Source: Paragorgia papillata
Lineage: Eukaryota > Cnidaria > Anthozoa > Scleralcyonacea > Coralliidae
Direction: 5' to 3'
NCBI GenBank assembly: GCA_035771165.1
Contig: JAWNZC010000347.1
Location: 1,710,501-1,774,500 of the forward strand
DNA: 64,000 nucleotides
In this document: positions 12,534 to 24,300 of the stretch, one piece after another
How the letters are laid out: each line of letters begins with the position of its first letter
Numbering within the stretch: position 1 is the first letter of the stretch
Program-made: the position numbers and the translations under genes
The notes under the pieces: generated by a model
What the model saw: the letters and a program-made list of their open reading frames with translations, nothing else
Databases searched by the model: none
Told to the model about the DNA's origin: nothing

Positions 12534-12975
12534 GGAGGGTGACCCTTCTAGAAGGGTTACCCTAGTTCATTGTCTTTCCGCGTTTCGTTTACATGAGTGC
12601 TTACCCTATCAGCTTGCTAGGGTAAGCAGGGCTATCTTTTTGTTTACATAAGCCATGTAAACGCGTTTGCTAGGGTGACCCTAGCAGCCGGGTTATGTTT
12701 CAATGAGAGAAAAAAACGCGTACCGGACAAAATGTCTTAACGATTTTGTGGCTGCCCTTCCTGTTCTTATACACCTTGTGAAGTCTTTTGAAGATATCGA
12801 GCAAATGACGCCAACAATAACATGTAAACCGAAAATATAGTAAAATGGTCACGCAGAAGTAATGTGACGCTACTAGAAGAGTTAACCCTGCTACAAGGGT
12901 CACCCTATTCCATGTAAACAAGGGCTATCTTTTGACTCGCTTCAAAGGGTAACCCTTCTAGAAGGGTTACCCTAC
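12534..12975. mobile_element. Cluster of palindromic GGGT-ACCC repeats (foldback element)
   Basis: The motif gggtgacccttctagaaggg begins the region, and its near reverse complement gggttaccctac ends it. Related copies (ctagggtaagc, gctagggtgaccctagc, gctacaagggtcaccct) and repeated tttacat/atgtaaac blocks fill the interior. This reads as an ageing foldback element rather than a gene. Confidence 0.7.
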
Positions 12976-13321
12976 TTCCTAGACTTGCTGCAAGCCCGCC
13001 GCAGCCCCACCCCATGTCAGTCAAATCATGACAGCAAGGGCCCCCACACTATGACGTTCGTAAGTTCTTAGAAATATAGGACGTGTCTACATCAAAACGA
13101 ACCCTCTGGGTTGTTAACAGACTCGAACAACGGAGTTGCGCTGACCATCACGAACAATCAGTTGTCAACGATGTTGTTCAGTCATGAGAACATTATTCAG
13201 TCATCAATATTGCAATAACTTGTTAACTAGTTGGAACAGACTTGTCAACAATAGTCAACACGCATGTTCTATCAGTGGAAATTGTCTCTGCTCCAACAAA
13301 CAATAAACAACAATAAACAAC

Positions 13322-13412
13322 GGTTTCTCTCTGACGAAGGGCCTTCGCTCGAAACGTTGGACTCCTACGTTCTCTGTTTCGGCAGTATATCTAACCTTAC
13401 TATATTTCAATA
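13322..13412 (-). repeat. Retroelement tail motif, same as one arm of the palindrome at 60717
   Basis: ctgacgaagggccttcgctc followed by gaaacgtt, tcctacgttctctgtttcgg and ctaaccttactatatttc matches the right arm at 60809-60890. A shorter copy lies at 27612-27645. Confidence 0.75.
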
Positions 13413-13823
13413 AACAACATTGTTGCTTTATCACTACTGAACAATACTGTTGCCGAAGAACTGTTTAATAAACGAGCAGCAGGAGTGTTTTTGGCGTAGT
13501 AATTAGTTTGAAAAATAACCTTGCCTAAGCCGAGAAAATCAAAGCTAAAGTTTATGTAAGTCAGGAGGTATCGTTATCGCATATAAAGACACGATACGGT
13601 CATGATGTTTCTTTTGTGTTTTCCTCATGAATTATTAATGAGTTTTTGAAGCAATGGTAAACAATATTATTGACCAAACAGTGTTGGCCATGATGAATGA
13701 TGATGACAATGTTATTCAGTCAAACTTTGTTTAGATAACGTCAAACCACTTAAATGGAAATAGGGCTTGATGCTGGCTGGACTTTTTTTGGGGGAGAGCT
13801 TAATTATTTTGCTTAATTATTTT

Positions 13824-13950
13824 GCGATGACGTCAAACTCGTCATGTTGAGTGGCATTTTCAAAACTTCGAGTTTTAGTAGACCAAATAATGAATAGTGA
13901 TTTTTCTGAGGTCAAGTTAAGTTAAGTTAAGTTAAGTTTATGTTTAATTT
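13824..13950 (+). repeat. Second copy of the dispersed repeat at 8985-9085
   Basis: It shares gatgacgtcaaactcgtca, caaaacttcgagttttagta and gaccaaataatgaata, then a gttaa array, with the first copy. Confidence 0.85.
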
Positions 13951-13957
13951 AAATTTA

Positions 13958-14482
13958 ATAAAATTGTATGTTCATTAGTATTCTTTATATAAAATTGTAT
14001 GTTCATTAGTATTCTTTATATAAAATTGTATGTTCATTAGTATTCTTTATATAAAATTCTATGTTCATTAGTATTCTTTATATAAAATTCTATGTTCATT
14101 AGTATTCTTTATATAAAATTCTATGTCATTAGTATTCTTTATATAAAATTGTATGTTCATTAGTATTCTTTATATAAAATTGTATGTTCATTAGTATTCT
14201 TTATATAAAATTGTATGTTCATTAGTATTCTTTATATAAAATTGTATGTTCATTAGTATTCTTTATATAAAATTCTATGTTCATTAGTATTCTTTATATA
14301 AAATTCTATGTTCATTAGTATTCGTTATATAAAATTCTATGTTCATTAGTATTCTTTATATAAAATTCTATGTTCATTAGTATTCGTTATATAAAATTCT
14401 ATGTTCATTAGTATTCGTTATATAAAATTCTATGTTCATTAGTATTCGTTATATAAAATTCTATGTTCATTAGTATTCTTTC
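13958..14482 (+). repeat. 31-bp minisatellite, about 17 copies
   Basis: The unit contains tatgttcattagtattcttt followed by atataaaattg. Variants are gtatg/ctatg and ctttat/cgttat. The variants are grouped along the array (ctatg and cgttat units at the distal end), pointing to local duplication. One unit lacks a base near 14125. Confidence 0.97.
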
Positions 14483-15026
14483 TGACGTCAATAATTTTAT
14501 CAGATATAAAACCACCTATACATGCGTCCATGATGCTTTTTGAGTTTTTTTAAATTTTATAAACAGGCTGATGGGTTTATTTTTGGGGAAGCTTATCATC
14601 GAAAAGATTTTTACTTTTGAGATAATAAAGGACTTGTATTTGTCAGGGCTTCTTTTTTTGGCCAGCCGTTATCTGATGTTTACGATATTACGTTTGACAC
14701 TCGAAGATCTAATCTATATCTTTCTCCAGGAGGAAATATTTTTTATGATGATGTTTTGTGTTAAAATAATGCTTGGTTCTTATCGACTGGATTGCGTGAT
14801 GTTTTAGAGCTTTTGCTTTCGTGTGCAGTTTTTGTAAATTCCATTGAGCATGTGTTTGACCTTTGTGGCGAGGAATGTGTTGATACCTAATCAACCAACG
14901 CCACCTTGGAATCATTCTACATGTGCAGAACATGTGCGTGTGTTTCTCTTGGGGCTGTTGACCGATATTATTAGCAGGGGGTGATGGGTATGACTGACGC
15001 GGTAACGTGACAGACAGATTGAGAAA
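14483..15026. other. Spacer; nothing recognised
   Basis: Overlapping short frames at 14571-14933 on both strands are unsupported. Confidence 0.4.
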
Positions 15027-15039
15027 CTAGATAAAGAAA

Positions 15040-15770
15040 TAATTAACTAAATAAATAAATAAACAAATGCATAAGTGAATAAAGAGAGAAACAAACATAT
15101 AAACAAACAAACAAACAAACAAACAAACAAACAAACAAACAAACAAGCAAACAAACAAGCAAACAATCAAACAAACAAGCAAGCAAACAAACAAACAAGC
15201 AAACAAACAAGCAAACAAACAAGCAAACAAACAAACAAGCAAACAAACTAACAAACAAACAAACAAGCAAGCGAACAAGCAAACAAGCAAACAAATAAGT
15301 AAACAAACAAATAAATAAGTAAACAAACAAACAAGCAAACAAACAAACAAACAAGCAAACAAATAAGTAAACAAACAAACAAACAAACAAGCAAACAAAC
15401 AAACAAACAAGCAAGCAAACAGACAAACTAACAAACAAACTAACAAGCAAGCAAACAAGCAAACAAACAAACAAATAAGCAAACAAACAAACAAACAAAT
15501 AAGTAAACAAACAAGCAAACAAACAAACAAGCAAACAAATAAGTAAACAAACAAACAAACAAACAAGCAAACAAACAAACAAGCAAACAAACAAACAAAC
15601 AAGCAAACAAACAAGCAAACAAACAAGCAAGAAAACAAACAAACAAACAAGCTAACTAACAAACAAATAAATAAGTAAACAAATAAACAAATAAATAAAT
15701 AAACCAACAAATAAGCAAATCAACAAATCAACAGACAACAGATAAACTAGTGAACAAACAAACAAAAAAT
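15040..15770. repeat. (AAAC)n / (AAGC)n microsatellite, about 700 bp
   Basis: AAAC repeats with frequent AAGC and AATA interruptions, the complement of the tract at 3967-4497. The long Cys/Leu/Phe/Val frames on the minus strand are artefacts. Confidence 0.97.
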
Positions 15771-16025
15771 TATATGGTAAACAAAATTCCGTCATGCTCG
15801 TTAGTTTACAAAATTTTTGTATATTCTTGTCTTAAGATACCAGGATGAAAACAAGTGAGAATATGAAGGCGTATAGTGTTTCAGAGGAATGTCTGTTTTG
15901 AATGCTCGATGAGGTATGTGTTGATCAATATATATATATATATACAAACGAGCACGTGTGATTTTGTTTACGGAATGTCGGAAAGTGCTCAATACCATAA
16001 AGGTAGAGCGAATATAGTATAGTTT

Positions 16026-16153
16026 AAGTGGGCTTACCTCAAAATGTTGAGTGTCGCAACTGTCAGTTTCACGCGGGGCGATCTTCAGGCGACCTGAAGA
16101 TCGCCCCGCGTGAAACTGACAGTAGCGACCCTCAACATTTTGAAGTAAGCCCA

Positions 16154-16156
<3 letters not shown>
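16026..16156. mobile_element. Near-perfect 131-bp palindrome flanked by (AT)n
   Basis: The arm aagtgggcttacctcaaaat runs to a centre near 16091 (ttcaggcgacctgaa) and is mirrored to gtaagcccactt at 16156 with only a few mismatches. Tracts of AT at about 15929-15943 and 16157-16199 are each followed by tatacaaacgagca, so the surrounding block may be duplicated. Confidence 0.9.
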
Positions 16157-16201
<45 letters not shown>

Positions 16202-16945
16202 AACGAGCAAGTATCATGTATATATATATATATACATGACACAGAGACGCACATGACATACATACACACTATATATTTACGCTCTTTCTCTTCTGTGTTG
16301 TTGAGCACTCTGTGAGAGTGGTGTTGCCCTTGTGGCAGTTTGAGCACACTGGCCTTATACCAACCTCATGCGCTCTAGATGTGTGAAAACTCTAGTAGTC
16401 GGACTAGTAAACCGAAGGTCGCGGGGGGGGGGGGGGGGGGTATTGGCTGGGCTGCAGCCCCCTAAATATTTTGGGCATCTCAGATTTTTTTGGGGCAACA
16501 AGAGAAATTTGGGCAAAGGGTTTTTAAAAAGTTTCCATTTTTTTTCAAAACATAAATATTTTTGATAGTCATGCAATAACGTGCGATTTAAAGTGCGAGT
16601 CGGCATTTTCATAATACCCCTTTCGGTTTATGTCTAAACGGGATAAATTACCTTACTGCCGGTTGGTCACTAAAACAATAGCTTTATTTTTGTCAGAATT
16701 TTGAAATCTTTCATTCTCAATGCCGAAAAGCATTGTAGAAATTACATTCATGTCCTTACTGTAGTTACTGAACCGTGCTTTGTCAATTCTGCCGCGTCGG
16801 TAATCACGCAATTCCCCCCCCCCCCCCCTCCCTTCCCCTTATGCTGTTGACCAAATGTCATGAATTACAAAGAGTTAGTGCTAATAGTGAGTTGAAAATT
16901 AAAAGTTTCTAAAACTTAATGGCCTTTTAAAAACTATTATAAGTA
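16157..16945. other. Spacer with (AT)n, an 18-base G run and a short C run
   Basis: (AT)n occupies 16157-16199 and 16219-16234. A G homopolymer lies at about 16423-16440, and a C run at about 16816-16828. No gene seen; frames at 16355-16612 are unsupported. Confidence 0.6.
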
Positions 16946-17097
16946 ATACCATGACTTGAGGGAAATTGGCGATTAAATTTCCCTGCAGCCAAGGGAAGAT
17001 TTGTGAAAGTCCAAGGGCCGAAGTCCCTAGGACTTTTCCAAATCTTCCCGAGGCAAAGAGGAAATTTAATCGCTAATTTCCCAAAAAGTCATGGTAT
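16946..17097. mobile_element. Foldback element, about 150 bp
   Basis: ataccatgacttgagggaaa and gcgattaaatttcc are mirrored by gaaatttaatcgc and aaaaagtcatggtat. The centre contains the inverted pair gggaagatttgtgaaagtcc and aggacttttccaaatcttcc. Confidence 0.85.
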
Positions 17098-17694
17098 CAG
17101 TTTGTAATATTATGTTAATAAAATTGTTTATAATATTAGGAAAACTTTGGGAATCTTACCGACGGGAAATTTAGTCGCTTGATCAGGGATGAGTGCATCG
17201 CTTTTCTTGTTTTTGTCTACTAATTTTCCCGTGCATGTTAATGACTGAAGGAAAATTAGTAGACAAACAAATCCTTTGTCTTGTCATATGCATTGGGGGA
17301 AAATTAACAGTAGACAAAGGAAAAATTGCCCTCTTGCATGACCAACGAGGGAAATACGAGGTTTACATTCCCTCGGAGTACAGAAGAATCCGAGGCGATC
17401 ATGGTATTGTTAAATTAAAACTTGCATTGTATGAGTTGTTTCGAGAACCGAAAGTCGCACTTGAGAATAAAATCAGTAGATTTGAGTCACGTGCTATAGG
17501 CAACATGTTTTCAGCAGGTTAGTGCATTGTATGATTATCGTTTGTTTTCGATTGTTTCGTAAAAATTTGGGCAACTTGCGAACTCTTTTGGGCAAATGGT
17601 TCAACGCCCCCCTGGAAAAAATGGCCCATACGCCTATATGTAAAGGCTAGAAAGTTCCCATGTACATATTAGTATTACTGGCCATATAAACACC
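17098..17694. other. Spacer with small inverted repeats; open frame not supported
   Basis: The frame 17193-17522 (109 codons) begins in an inverted repeat (ttttgtctactaattttcc / ggaaaattagtagacaaa), has no recognisable domain and no paralogue here. I do not call it a gene. Confidence 0.4.
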
Positions 17695-17702
17695 CATGAA
17701 AC

Positions 17703-18169
17703 CAGTGATGGATCCAGCTTGATCTGGTAGGGGGGGTGCTGCAGGGGTGGATCTAGAATTTTTTTTAACCTTAGTCAAACCATTCCTAGGGGGGTCCGGG
17801 GGCATGTCCCCCGGAAAATGTTTGAAATTTGGACCTTTGAAATGGCATTTCCTGCATTCTGACGGTACTTTGGAGAAAGATTTAAAAGTTTTAAATCGTG
17901 TTTTCAATACATAGCGCATTTTATCAAACCTGGAAGGTGTCAAATAAATTTAGGGATAAAGTGGATGTTTTATTATACAAATACATTTAAAATTATAGAA
18001 AATAACGGGTGAAAAAAATCCAATAAATCGAATCTTAGGTAGCTGCTACGTATGCACCCCCGACGTATTCAAAATGCAGCATTTCCATTATTAAAAAATA
18101 AAAATGACTTCAAAGCGATATACTTGCTGGGCCAGGGGGGGTGCGCACCCCCCTGTAAATCCATCACTG
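17703..18169. mobile_element. hAT-like non-autonomous element, 467 bp, with 8-bp target duplication
   Basis: Terminal inverted repeat cagtgatggat at both ends, flanked by the exact 8-bp direct repeat catgaaac (17695-17702 and 18170-18177). An 8-bp duplication with CAGTG ends is the hAT pattern. The interior carries the ggggtccgggggcatg and atggcatttcctgcattctg segments, which also occur in the element at 56662 and the fragment near 19166. There is no transposase. Confidence 0.85.
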
Positions 18170-18523
18170 CATGAAACACCTCTTTCAAATACGTGTTTAC
18201 TATCACAGCACACAAGCAAAAACAGGAAAAGCTTTGCCGAGATTTTTCTGTGGGCGAGATAAGAATTTTCTTATGTAAACATTTCGTGCTACGTACGTGA
18301 AAACATTCATGTTTTTTTGAAATGGGAGTCTAATACTTGGGTTACTGTCGGCATGGTGCATGGAAAGTGCGGATTGCGGAAGAAAATAGAAACGCCGACT
18401 ACTAAAACTTTCATTATAATAAGATAATAATAACAAAATTCAAAGGACTGATCGTTTGATTTTCAAATTTTACACTACCAACGCTTATTACGTGTCCTAT
18501 TTCAAACAACAAAGCCGTTTCGC

Positions 18524-18812
18524 TTAAAGGGGATTGGCAACAAAAATTAAGTTTGTCTAATTTGAAAGAACTCATAAAATTGTAATAGAAGGTCCTTTAC
18601 AACTTTTTCGTATCTTTCTGCGTTTTCAAGATATTTCAATTTGTTTGATATGTAAATGAGATGGTCTCTGACGTCAGGTGTGGGGTAAAATATTTTCATA
18701 AATCACTTACATATCTAACATGAAATGTTCAGCGTCGCAAGGAGTTTTTATGTGCACAGTTTCAAATGATTTCGCTGAACAAACTTAGAGATATAACTGG
18801 TTTTGCTTTGCA
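18524..18812 (+). mobile_element. Truncated copy of the 460-bp foldback family
   Basis: Begins ttaaaggggattggcaacaa and matches the full copies at 27934 and 41107 through gagatggtctctgacgtcag and gttcagcgtcgcaaggagtt; it stops past the centre, so the second arm is missing. A small frame at 18851-19012 (53 codons, ATGGCG start) follows directly and is unsupported. Confidence 0.85.
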
Positions 18813-19165
18813 AATTTTGTGAGTATCATCACAGCCTACACACTGACACAATGGCGTCTGATGAAATTGTTGATTTAATAGACCCACTCAGACTGACAAA
18901 CACAGCGCTGACTCTGCGAGAACTGAGTGAACTTGCAAATATAACAGTGTACAGTTTATTGCATGCACACCTAGAAACAAGAAAAACTACGTCAATGCTT
19001 GGAAATAAATAAAAATTCTGTATATACAATATACAATATTAATAGTTGAGCCAAATTATAAGCTCCAACGTCGAAGAAAGGCAAATAATTCCCAATGTTT
19101 TACTTCCTATGTTAAATCTTACCATTAACGTAAATATTTGAAATCTATATTGCTTTCTTACCTTC

Positions 19166-19395
19166 AGGGGCGGACTGGCTACGTCAGAGGGGCCCGAGCG
19201 ATTTGCTGTAAAAGGGGGCCCGGTTTCCAAACCAAGTTGTTGTGGGGGGTCCAGGGGCACCATCCCCTGAAAAATTTTGAAATTTGGGTCTCTGAAATGG
19301 CATTTCCCGCATTCTGACAGCAGTTTTGAGCAAACTTTTAATAGTTTTATAAAACATGTTTGTTATGGCACATTTCCTCATTTTTAACAAAGATT
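19166..19395 (-). mobile_element. hAT-related fragment
   Basis: Starts caggggcggactgg and carries ggggtccaggggcaccatcc and gaaatggcatttcccgcatt, shared with the hAT-like elements at 17703 and 56662. I see no matching right terminus. Confidence 0.6.
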
Positions 19396-19990
19396 TTGTC
19401 CAAATTAGGCTTTGAATTTAAATGTTAAAATATGCATGGACTGTAAGGTCAAAGCCTGAGGGTTACCAATAAAAACAAAGGACGACGCATTTCCGTACGC
19501 ATTCTTTCCAATGCGTTATATCTCCTATACAACATGTATATTTTAAATAGCTTCTCTATGTACGAGATTATATATTGCATGAACTGCCAGACGAGCTGCC
19601 AGAAGCTATTAATCACAATGACACTCTGCATTTTCCACCACAGAAAATGTGGAGTCACAGTGGAAAATGCGGAGTCAGGTCGGCACGCGCTACGTTTTCC
19701 ATCCTTTTTTACGATGAACGTGGTACGTTATCAATACGCATGATATTGGCTTGGTTTAGACACGGTTTTCACTTAAACAGCTTTGTTGTTTGAAATAGGA
19801 CGCGTAATAACAACTACCAGCTGTGCGATAAGCCTTGGTCCTTTGAATTTTGTTATTATTATCTTATTATAATGAGAAGTTTTAGTAGTCAGCGTTTCTA
19901 TTTTCTTCCGCAATCCGCACTCCACATTTTCCACCATGCCTTCGCTGTCTTGTACGTGACGCTTCATTTTGCCTTGGATCTGATAACTGC

Positions 19991-20019
19991 TACATGATAT
20001 TACAGTAATATCATGTAGC
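19991..20019. other. Perfect 29-nt hairpin
   Basis: ctacatgatatta, three bases, then the exact complement taatatcatgtag. No poly-T tail or other clue to function. Confidence 0.6.
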
Positions 20020-20029
20020 GGAGACAGTA

Positions 20030-20729
20030 TTTCAATCTGACACGGCTCTATATAGTATATAAGGCTACAAGAGGTGACCATGCAATATATTATGTAATAA
20101 AGCTATCAAACTGAAGAAGGGAAAAACTAATCTAAGAACGTGATGTGTTATCACTATCATTTTAATAGGTGTTAAGTGTTGATGCCATTAATGAAACCAC
20201 AACAGCTATATATCTGAACTAATGTCGCGTCTGACATCTGTGGCTTTCTTATGCCTTCGTCGTTTTCATGCATATTCATAGGTTCTCAATGACTTGATAT
20301 TCTTAAATCTCTTGGGTTGTCTTGTTGCTTATATAATACTGTGATTCACTATAGTTCATTAAAGAAGGTAAAAGCTAGAACTCAAATATTATGGGATAAA
20401 ATCCATTAACAACCATAATATGACCTGCTAAAGCAGAAGAAAAACAAACGCTTCCGTACTAGGCTCGAAAATACACCCCCCTGACAACAAGTTGTAATTA
20501 CAAAAGGATTACTGAATTAATCTTGGGCTGATCATTGAATTCATAACAAAACATTTGCATTTAGCCTCCACAGTTGGTCTGCATTTGGTTTTTAAGCCGT
20601 CCCAAAAGCATCAGAGTTAAACGTGCGTCGTTTATACTCGAGTGTCTATATAGGCTAAACGGGAAACGTGGTAGCATTTAATGAACTTCAAGACACACGT
20701 AGACCTTATCCGGTGTGAATGTTACCTTA
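20030..20729. other. Upstream region of the second intronless gene; no other gene seen
   Basis: AT-rich sequence without recognised repeats. It should include the regulatory region of the gene at 20770. Confidence 0.4.
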
Positions 20730-20737
20730 TATAAAAG
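20730..20737 (+). promoter_or_regulatory. TATA box (TATAAAAG) of the 20770-21324 gene
   Basis: The octamer ends 32 bp before the ATG at 20770, so transcription should begin around 20755-20765. That leaves a leader of only about 5-15 nt before the first ATG, which may favour initiation at the in-frame ATG at 20797. Confidence 0.6.
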
Positions 20738-20769
20738 CGACATATAGCTAAAGAGAGAGGCGATAGAAG

Positions 20770-21324
20770 ATGAGTACGAAGATTCAGAGTAATATTATGG
20801 TGCGACACGATAACATACCATTTCATTTGTTGGTCGACGACGATGAACTAGTCCCCAACCAAAAGACTATCAGTCATGGTCGTGACGCTCCAAAGTTTAA
20901 GAATATAGTTGATAGATTTGTGGGAAACTTGAGAAAACAGCGACGTTACGACGACGACGACCACCACCAAGAATATCAACACGAGAGACTCCAGGAAAGT
21001 TTTAGTTTACCGAACGACGGAGAAACACGTATGGTGAGCACACAGAATCGTTTAGAGAAAACCGAACGATCGTCGAGTTTCGAAGATATTGGCGAACTGT
21101 GTCGAAATGACTTTCACGAGTTCCCGTCGTCTGCGGCCTTCATGGGGCGAAGGAGATCAAGATCCGACTCCGATCTCATGGCCTCTGAAATCTTTGCGAG
21201 GCGACGGGCCGCTATTTGCGAGGAGATGGAGAGGAATATTTTGATGGAGAATGGTATAACATTGAGAAAATGCCGTAAAAACTTGGTCCTCAATCAGATT
21301 CTAGAGAATCTTTCGCTGCTGTGA
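20770..21324 (+). CDS. Intronless small protein, paralogue of 810-1415 (family unknown)
   Basis: A 184-residue single-exon frame. Residues 144-184 match the C terminus of the protein at 810-1415 at 26 of 41 positions: RRxAICEExER, ENG, LRK, RKNLV, and a terminal Leu-Leu. The N terminus also shares a short M-x-R-H motif if this protein starts at Met10 (20797), which the close TATA box makes plausible. The middle is charged, with an Asp/His run at residues 58-65, RRRSRSDSD near 126-136, and no signal peptide or membrane helix. Conservation at the very C terminus and divergence elsewhere suggests that block is the functional unit, perhaps a binding helix. The spacing GI-x-L-x-K followed by KNLV is faintly like the KNLLV motif of vertebrate immediate-early IER2/IER5 proteins, also intronless; I treat that as a hint only. 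Confidence 0.75.
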   Translation: MSTKIQSNIMVRHDNIPFHLLVDDDELVPNQKTISHGRDAPKFKNIVDRFVGNLRKQRRYDDDDHHQEYQHERLQESFSLPNDGETRMVSTQNRLEKTERSSSFEDIGELCRNDFHEFPSSAAFMGRRRSRSDSDLMASEIFARRRAAICEEMERNILMENGITLRKCRKNLVLNQILENLSLL

Positions 21325-24300
21325 CGACCCCAAGGGAACTGAAAAACGTTCGTCGAAACTCAACTCTCGATCATTTCATGCCCACGCGAGATGTATATAT
21401 TTATGAATGACAAGTGTATAGCTATTTTATCGCCAAAACTGTCAAAAATTCGAGGACCTGTGGTGATTTGAGGAAGAAGAAATGGGATTTTCTCGATAAT
21501 TTGTCTAGTTTTGTCTGTTCGAATATATTGGAGCAGGTCTAATATTAATGAATATTTTATGTATTGTACATATGCATGGCGGAATATTGACAAGAAGATA
21601 CATTTATCATGGAATATGACCTGGGATTAGTGAGAAACAGATGAGCTATATCCCAGCTAACACAAAATAAGCAAGCCAGCTCTATAGTATATAATATATA
21701 TATGTATGTATATAATTATTTAGCACATCTATAACTTTCCACATCACTTTCATCGACATGTAACAATGATATTACAACAAGTCGAATAACTCGACTACCG
21801 GAGTGTCTGCATATTAAATGGTAGACAAAAAATGTATAAAAAAATCCAACGGTGGTGAGTGAAGACAGCGAGTTGTTCATACCGAAGAACATACAGGCTC
21901 CATCTATATGAACGACTCAACAGACTCCAGTTTTATTTGAAAAAATAACATGGCGACATAATTGCGATTAATGTTTCATGACTTCTCCGTAATCTAATGC
22001 AATACGGTTTCATGGTTGGTTGGTTCAGCCGGATAATGTATACAGTCTAATGCATATATTGTTGTAGTTAAGTTAACCGTCTGTTTGCACTTAGTAATTT
22101 TCATCGTCTGTCGTAATTGTGGAAAGACTCATTTATCACCTTAGTTTTGATTCAAATATAAAAACACCACTGCAAGAAAAACACACAACAACAAACGAAA
22201 CAAATCGCACTAGGTGTTCTTTGTTGAAATAAAGGAATTGAAAACATTGTCCGTGTTTTTCATCTAGAGTTGTACAAACTCTAATGGGTCTTTAGCTGAG
22301 AATATATATCCGTTCTTCTGCATGAGAATGCAGTGATCGGCCAGGAAATGACGGTTGACGGATAGAAACGCGAAGGGGAGTTTGCAGAGTCATTAGTTTA
22401 GTTTTAGTTTAATGGATTTGCCACCAGAAATAAATTATACACAATACATCAACAAATTACAGAACTGGAAGTGGCAGAATAGGACTAACGTCCCAGTTGC
22501 TACCCAATCCTTATGTAGTCATGACTTTGGTAGATAAATACTGTTTTAATGTTTTAACAAGTTTTGAAAGTTTATAGTTGAGCACGTAATAGTCTAGTTT
22601 ATATGTTATATGTATGTATCTTATATACCTAATCTGGTATTTATGTTGTTTGAATAAAGCTTTCATAAAGCTTTCCGTTTCTCCTCTGCGGAGAATATCT
22701 CTCCTCTCTCCTCTGCGGAAGAGAGAGAGAGAGGAGTCATTTTAAAACAAAAAACGAGCAACACTAACGAAATATGCTTTTATCGAAATATAAATTCTCT
22801 TAAGTCGATCACGTCAGCGTGAATTATAGTCTGACCCATTAACGATGTTTGCATGTATGGAGTTTTAGAAACCTGCATAGTTTCAACCAATCATCGTCGT
22901 GCACGTTAACCAAATTTATTTTCCTAATGTCATTACACTATATTGCATATATCGTCAATTCAGTCAAGTCATTTCCCATTAGTTACTATAACGCTGAATA
23001 TTCTATTCCAAAGTATAGTTTGATATATTGTATTGTAGATGCTAAACTGGTTTTGTGCTTTCATTCTCTTTCTATCAAATTTTCTACGAAATATAAAAGC
23101 CCCAAGTAAAAAGGTAGTAAACTTCTGGGAATAGTTTTTAAAACGAAATACTATATAACGAAGGGCTCCGGTCGACACGTCAGTATTTCATCAAAACTAT
23201 TCTAGATAGTTCTATTCTAGACTATTCTAGACTCTACTTTTTTATATCTACGAAATATTCTACCTATACATTTTGATTTGTCAAAAACGACCCAGAAAAG
23301 ACTTGTTTTCGACTGTTTCAGAGTGGGGATGGTTTATTTTGTTATCCGCGCATTTGATTTAGTAGATCAGACTGTTGTCATTATCTCGAGTATTATATTA
23401 ATTCACTTGACCGTCTATGGTTCCGGTATGTCTAAATACATCCTGCTGGGTTGAGGAATCCCAAAACAACGCGTTCGAGAATCTAGAAAGATCTACAAAA
23501 CAACAACATCGAGTAGTTTGAAAAATAACAAACGATGGAAACCTTTTTTGACCTAATTAAAGCAATGTTATACTCTTGCAGGTGCATCTAGAAACTAACT
23601 ATATACGTAACAGAAACGAGAACACCACTTTATTATATATTCGGCTCTGATGAAGGCCTGACTCAGACAGGTCGAAAGTTCAGCAATAAATTATATTAAA
23701 ACTTAACGTGTGTTTCCACCACGCCATGCAAACATTTCGAAGAATTAATATACCCATATCTAACTGACAGAAAACCTTCGGATTCTGTATACTCTCTGTG
23801 CTTTATAAGCGGAAAGAATTCAAAATTGTTCTGTCCACGAGTCACGTTTATTCAATAGTATATACTGCTCTAAGTTCACAGTCAACAGATTGACGAGTGT
23901 CGTATTATACGACTTTTCCAAATATGCGGACTAATTCTCGATTGTACACGATAAAATGCGTGATCTTTATCGAATATGAAAACATACTCAACGGGAGTCC
24001 TGAAGCTATAGATGGTCTCCAGACAAGGCTTTAATTGAAAGGTCCGTACAAGCAAAACAAGTGTACATGTGATCTTGTATTGTGCCCACGCGATTTCAGT
24101 GATTGAGTTGACGCAATTGGACGTTGTTTGATGTTTTTAGTACATTCAAATCTTGACTGCACAAAAGCTATCTCCGTAGAGCGTAACGGCTCTTGTTGTG
24201 GGAGTAGAAACGGTTAGATCTCCCTCCCCAAGCAGTGTTCTGAAACAGGCCAAGAACAGTCAAGCTACAAGTATTCTTAAACAGCTATGCCAGGCCACGC

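Larger units (their letters stand above)
18355..19935. mobile_element. Long inverted repeat, arms about 170 bp, total about 1.6 kb
   Basis: The left arm (about 18355-18523) contains gcggattgcggaagaaaata, gactactaaaact, ataataagataataataac and tttcaaacaacaaag. The right arm (about 19765-19935) is its reverse complement in the same order. Between the arms lie a truncated copy of the 460-bp foldback family (18524-18812) and a hAT-related fragment (about 19166-19395). Confidence 0.8.

Noticed and set aside
13330..13360. Possible hammerhead ribozyme: ctgacga, a short GGGC/GCTC stem, then gaaa (also at 23648 with ctgatga)
   Set aside because: An extra A follows CTGAYGA, and I could not find a short stem III with the cleavage-site UH or a stem I. 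The motif is better explained as a shared retroelement tail. A covariance-model search (Infernal, hammerhead families) would decide.
15027..15710. 227-codon minus-strand frame rich in Cys, Leu, Phe, Val
   Set aside because: Translation of (AAAC)n; no non-repeat protein sequence at either end.
17193..17522. 109-codon open frame
   Set aside because: Begins in an inverted repeat, no recognisable domain, no splice or promoter context.
18803..19012. Small frame with MASDEIVDLIDPLRLTNTAL
   Set aside because: Looks protein-like but is enclosed in repeats, ends quickly and has no recognisable homologue.
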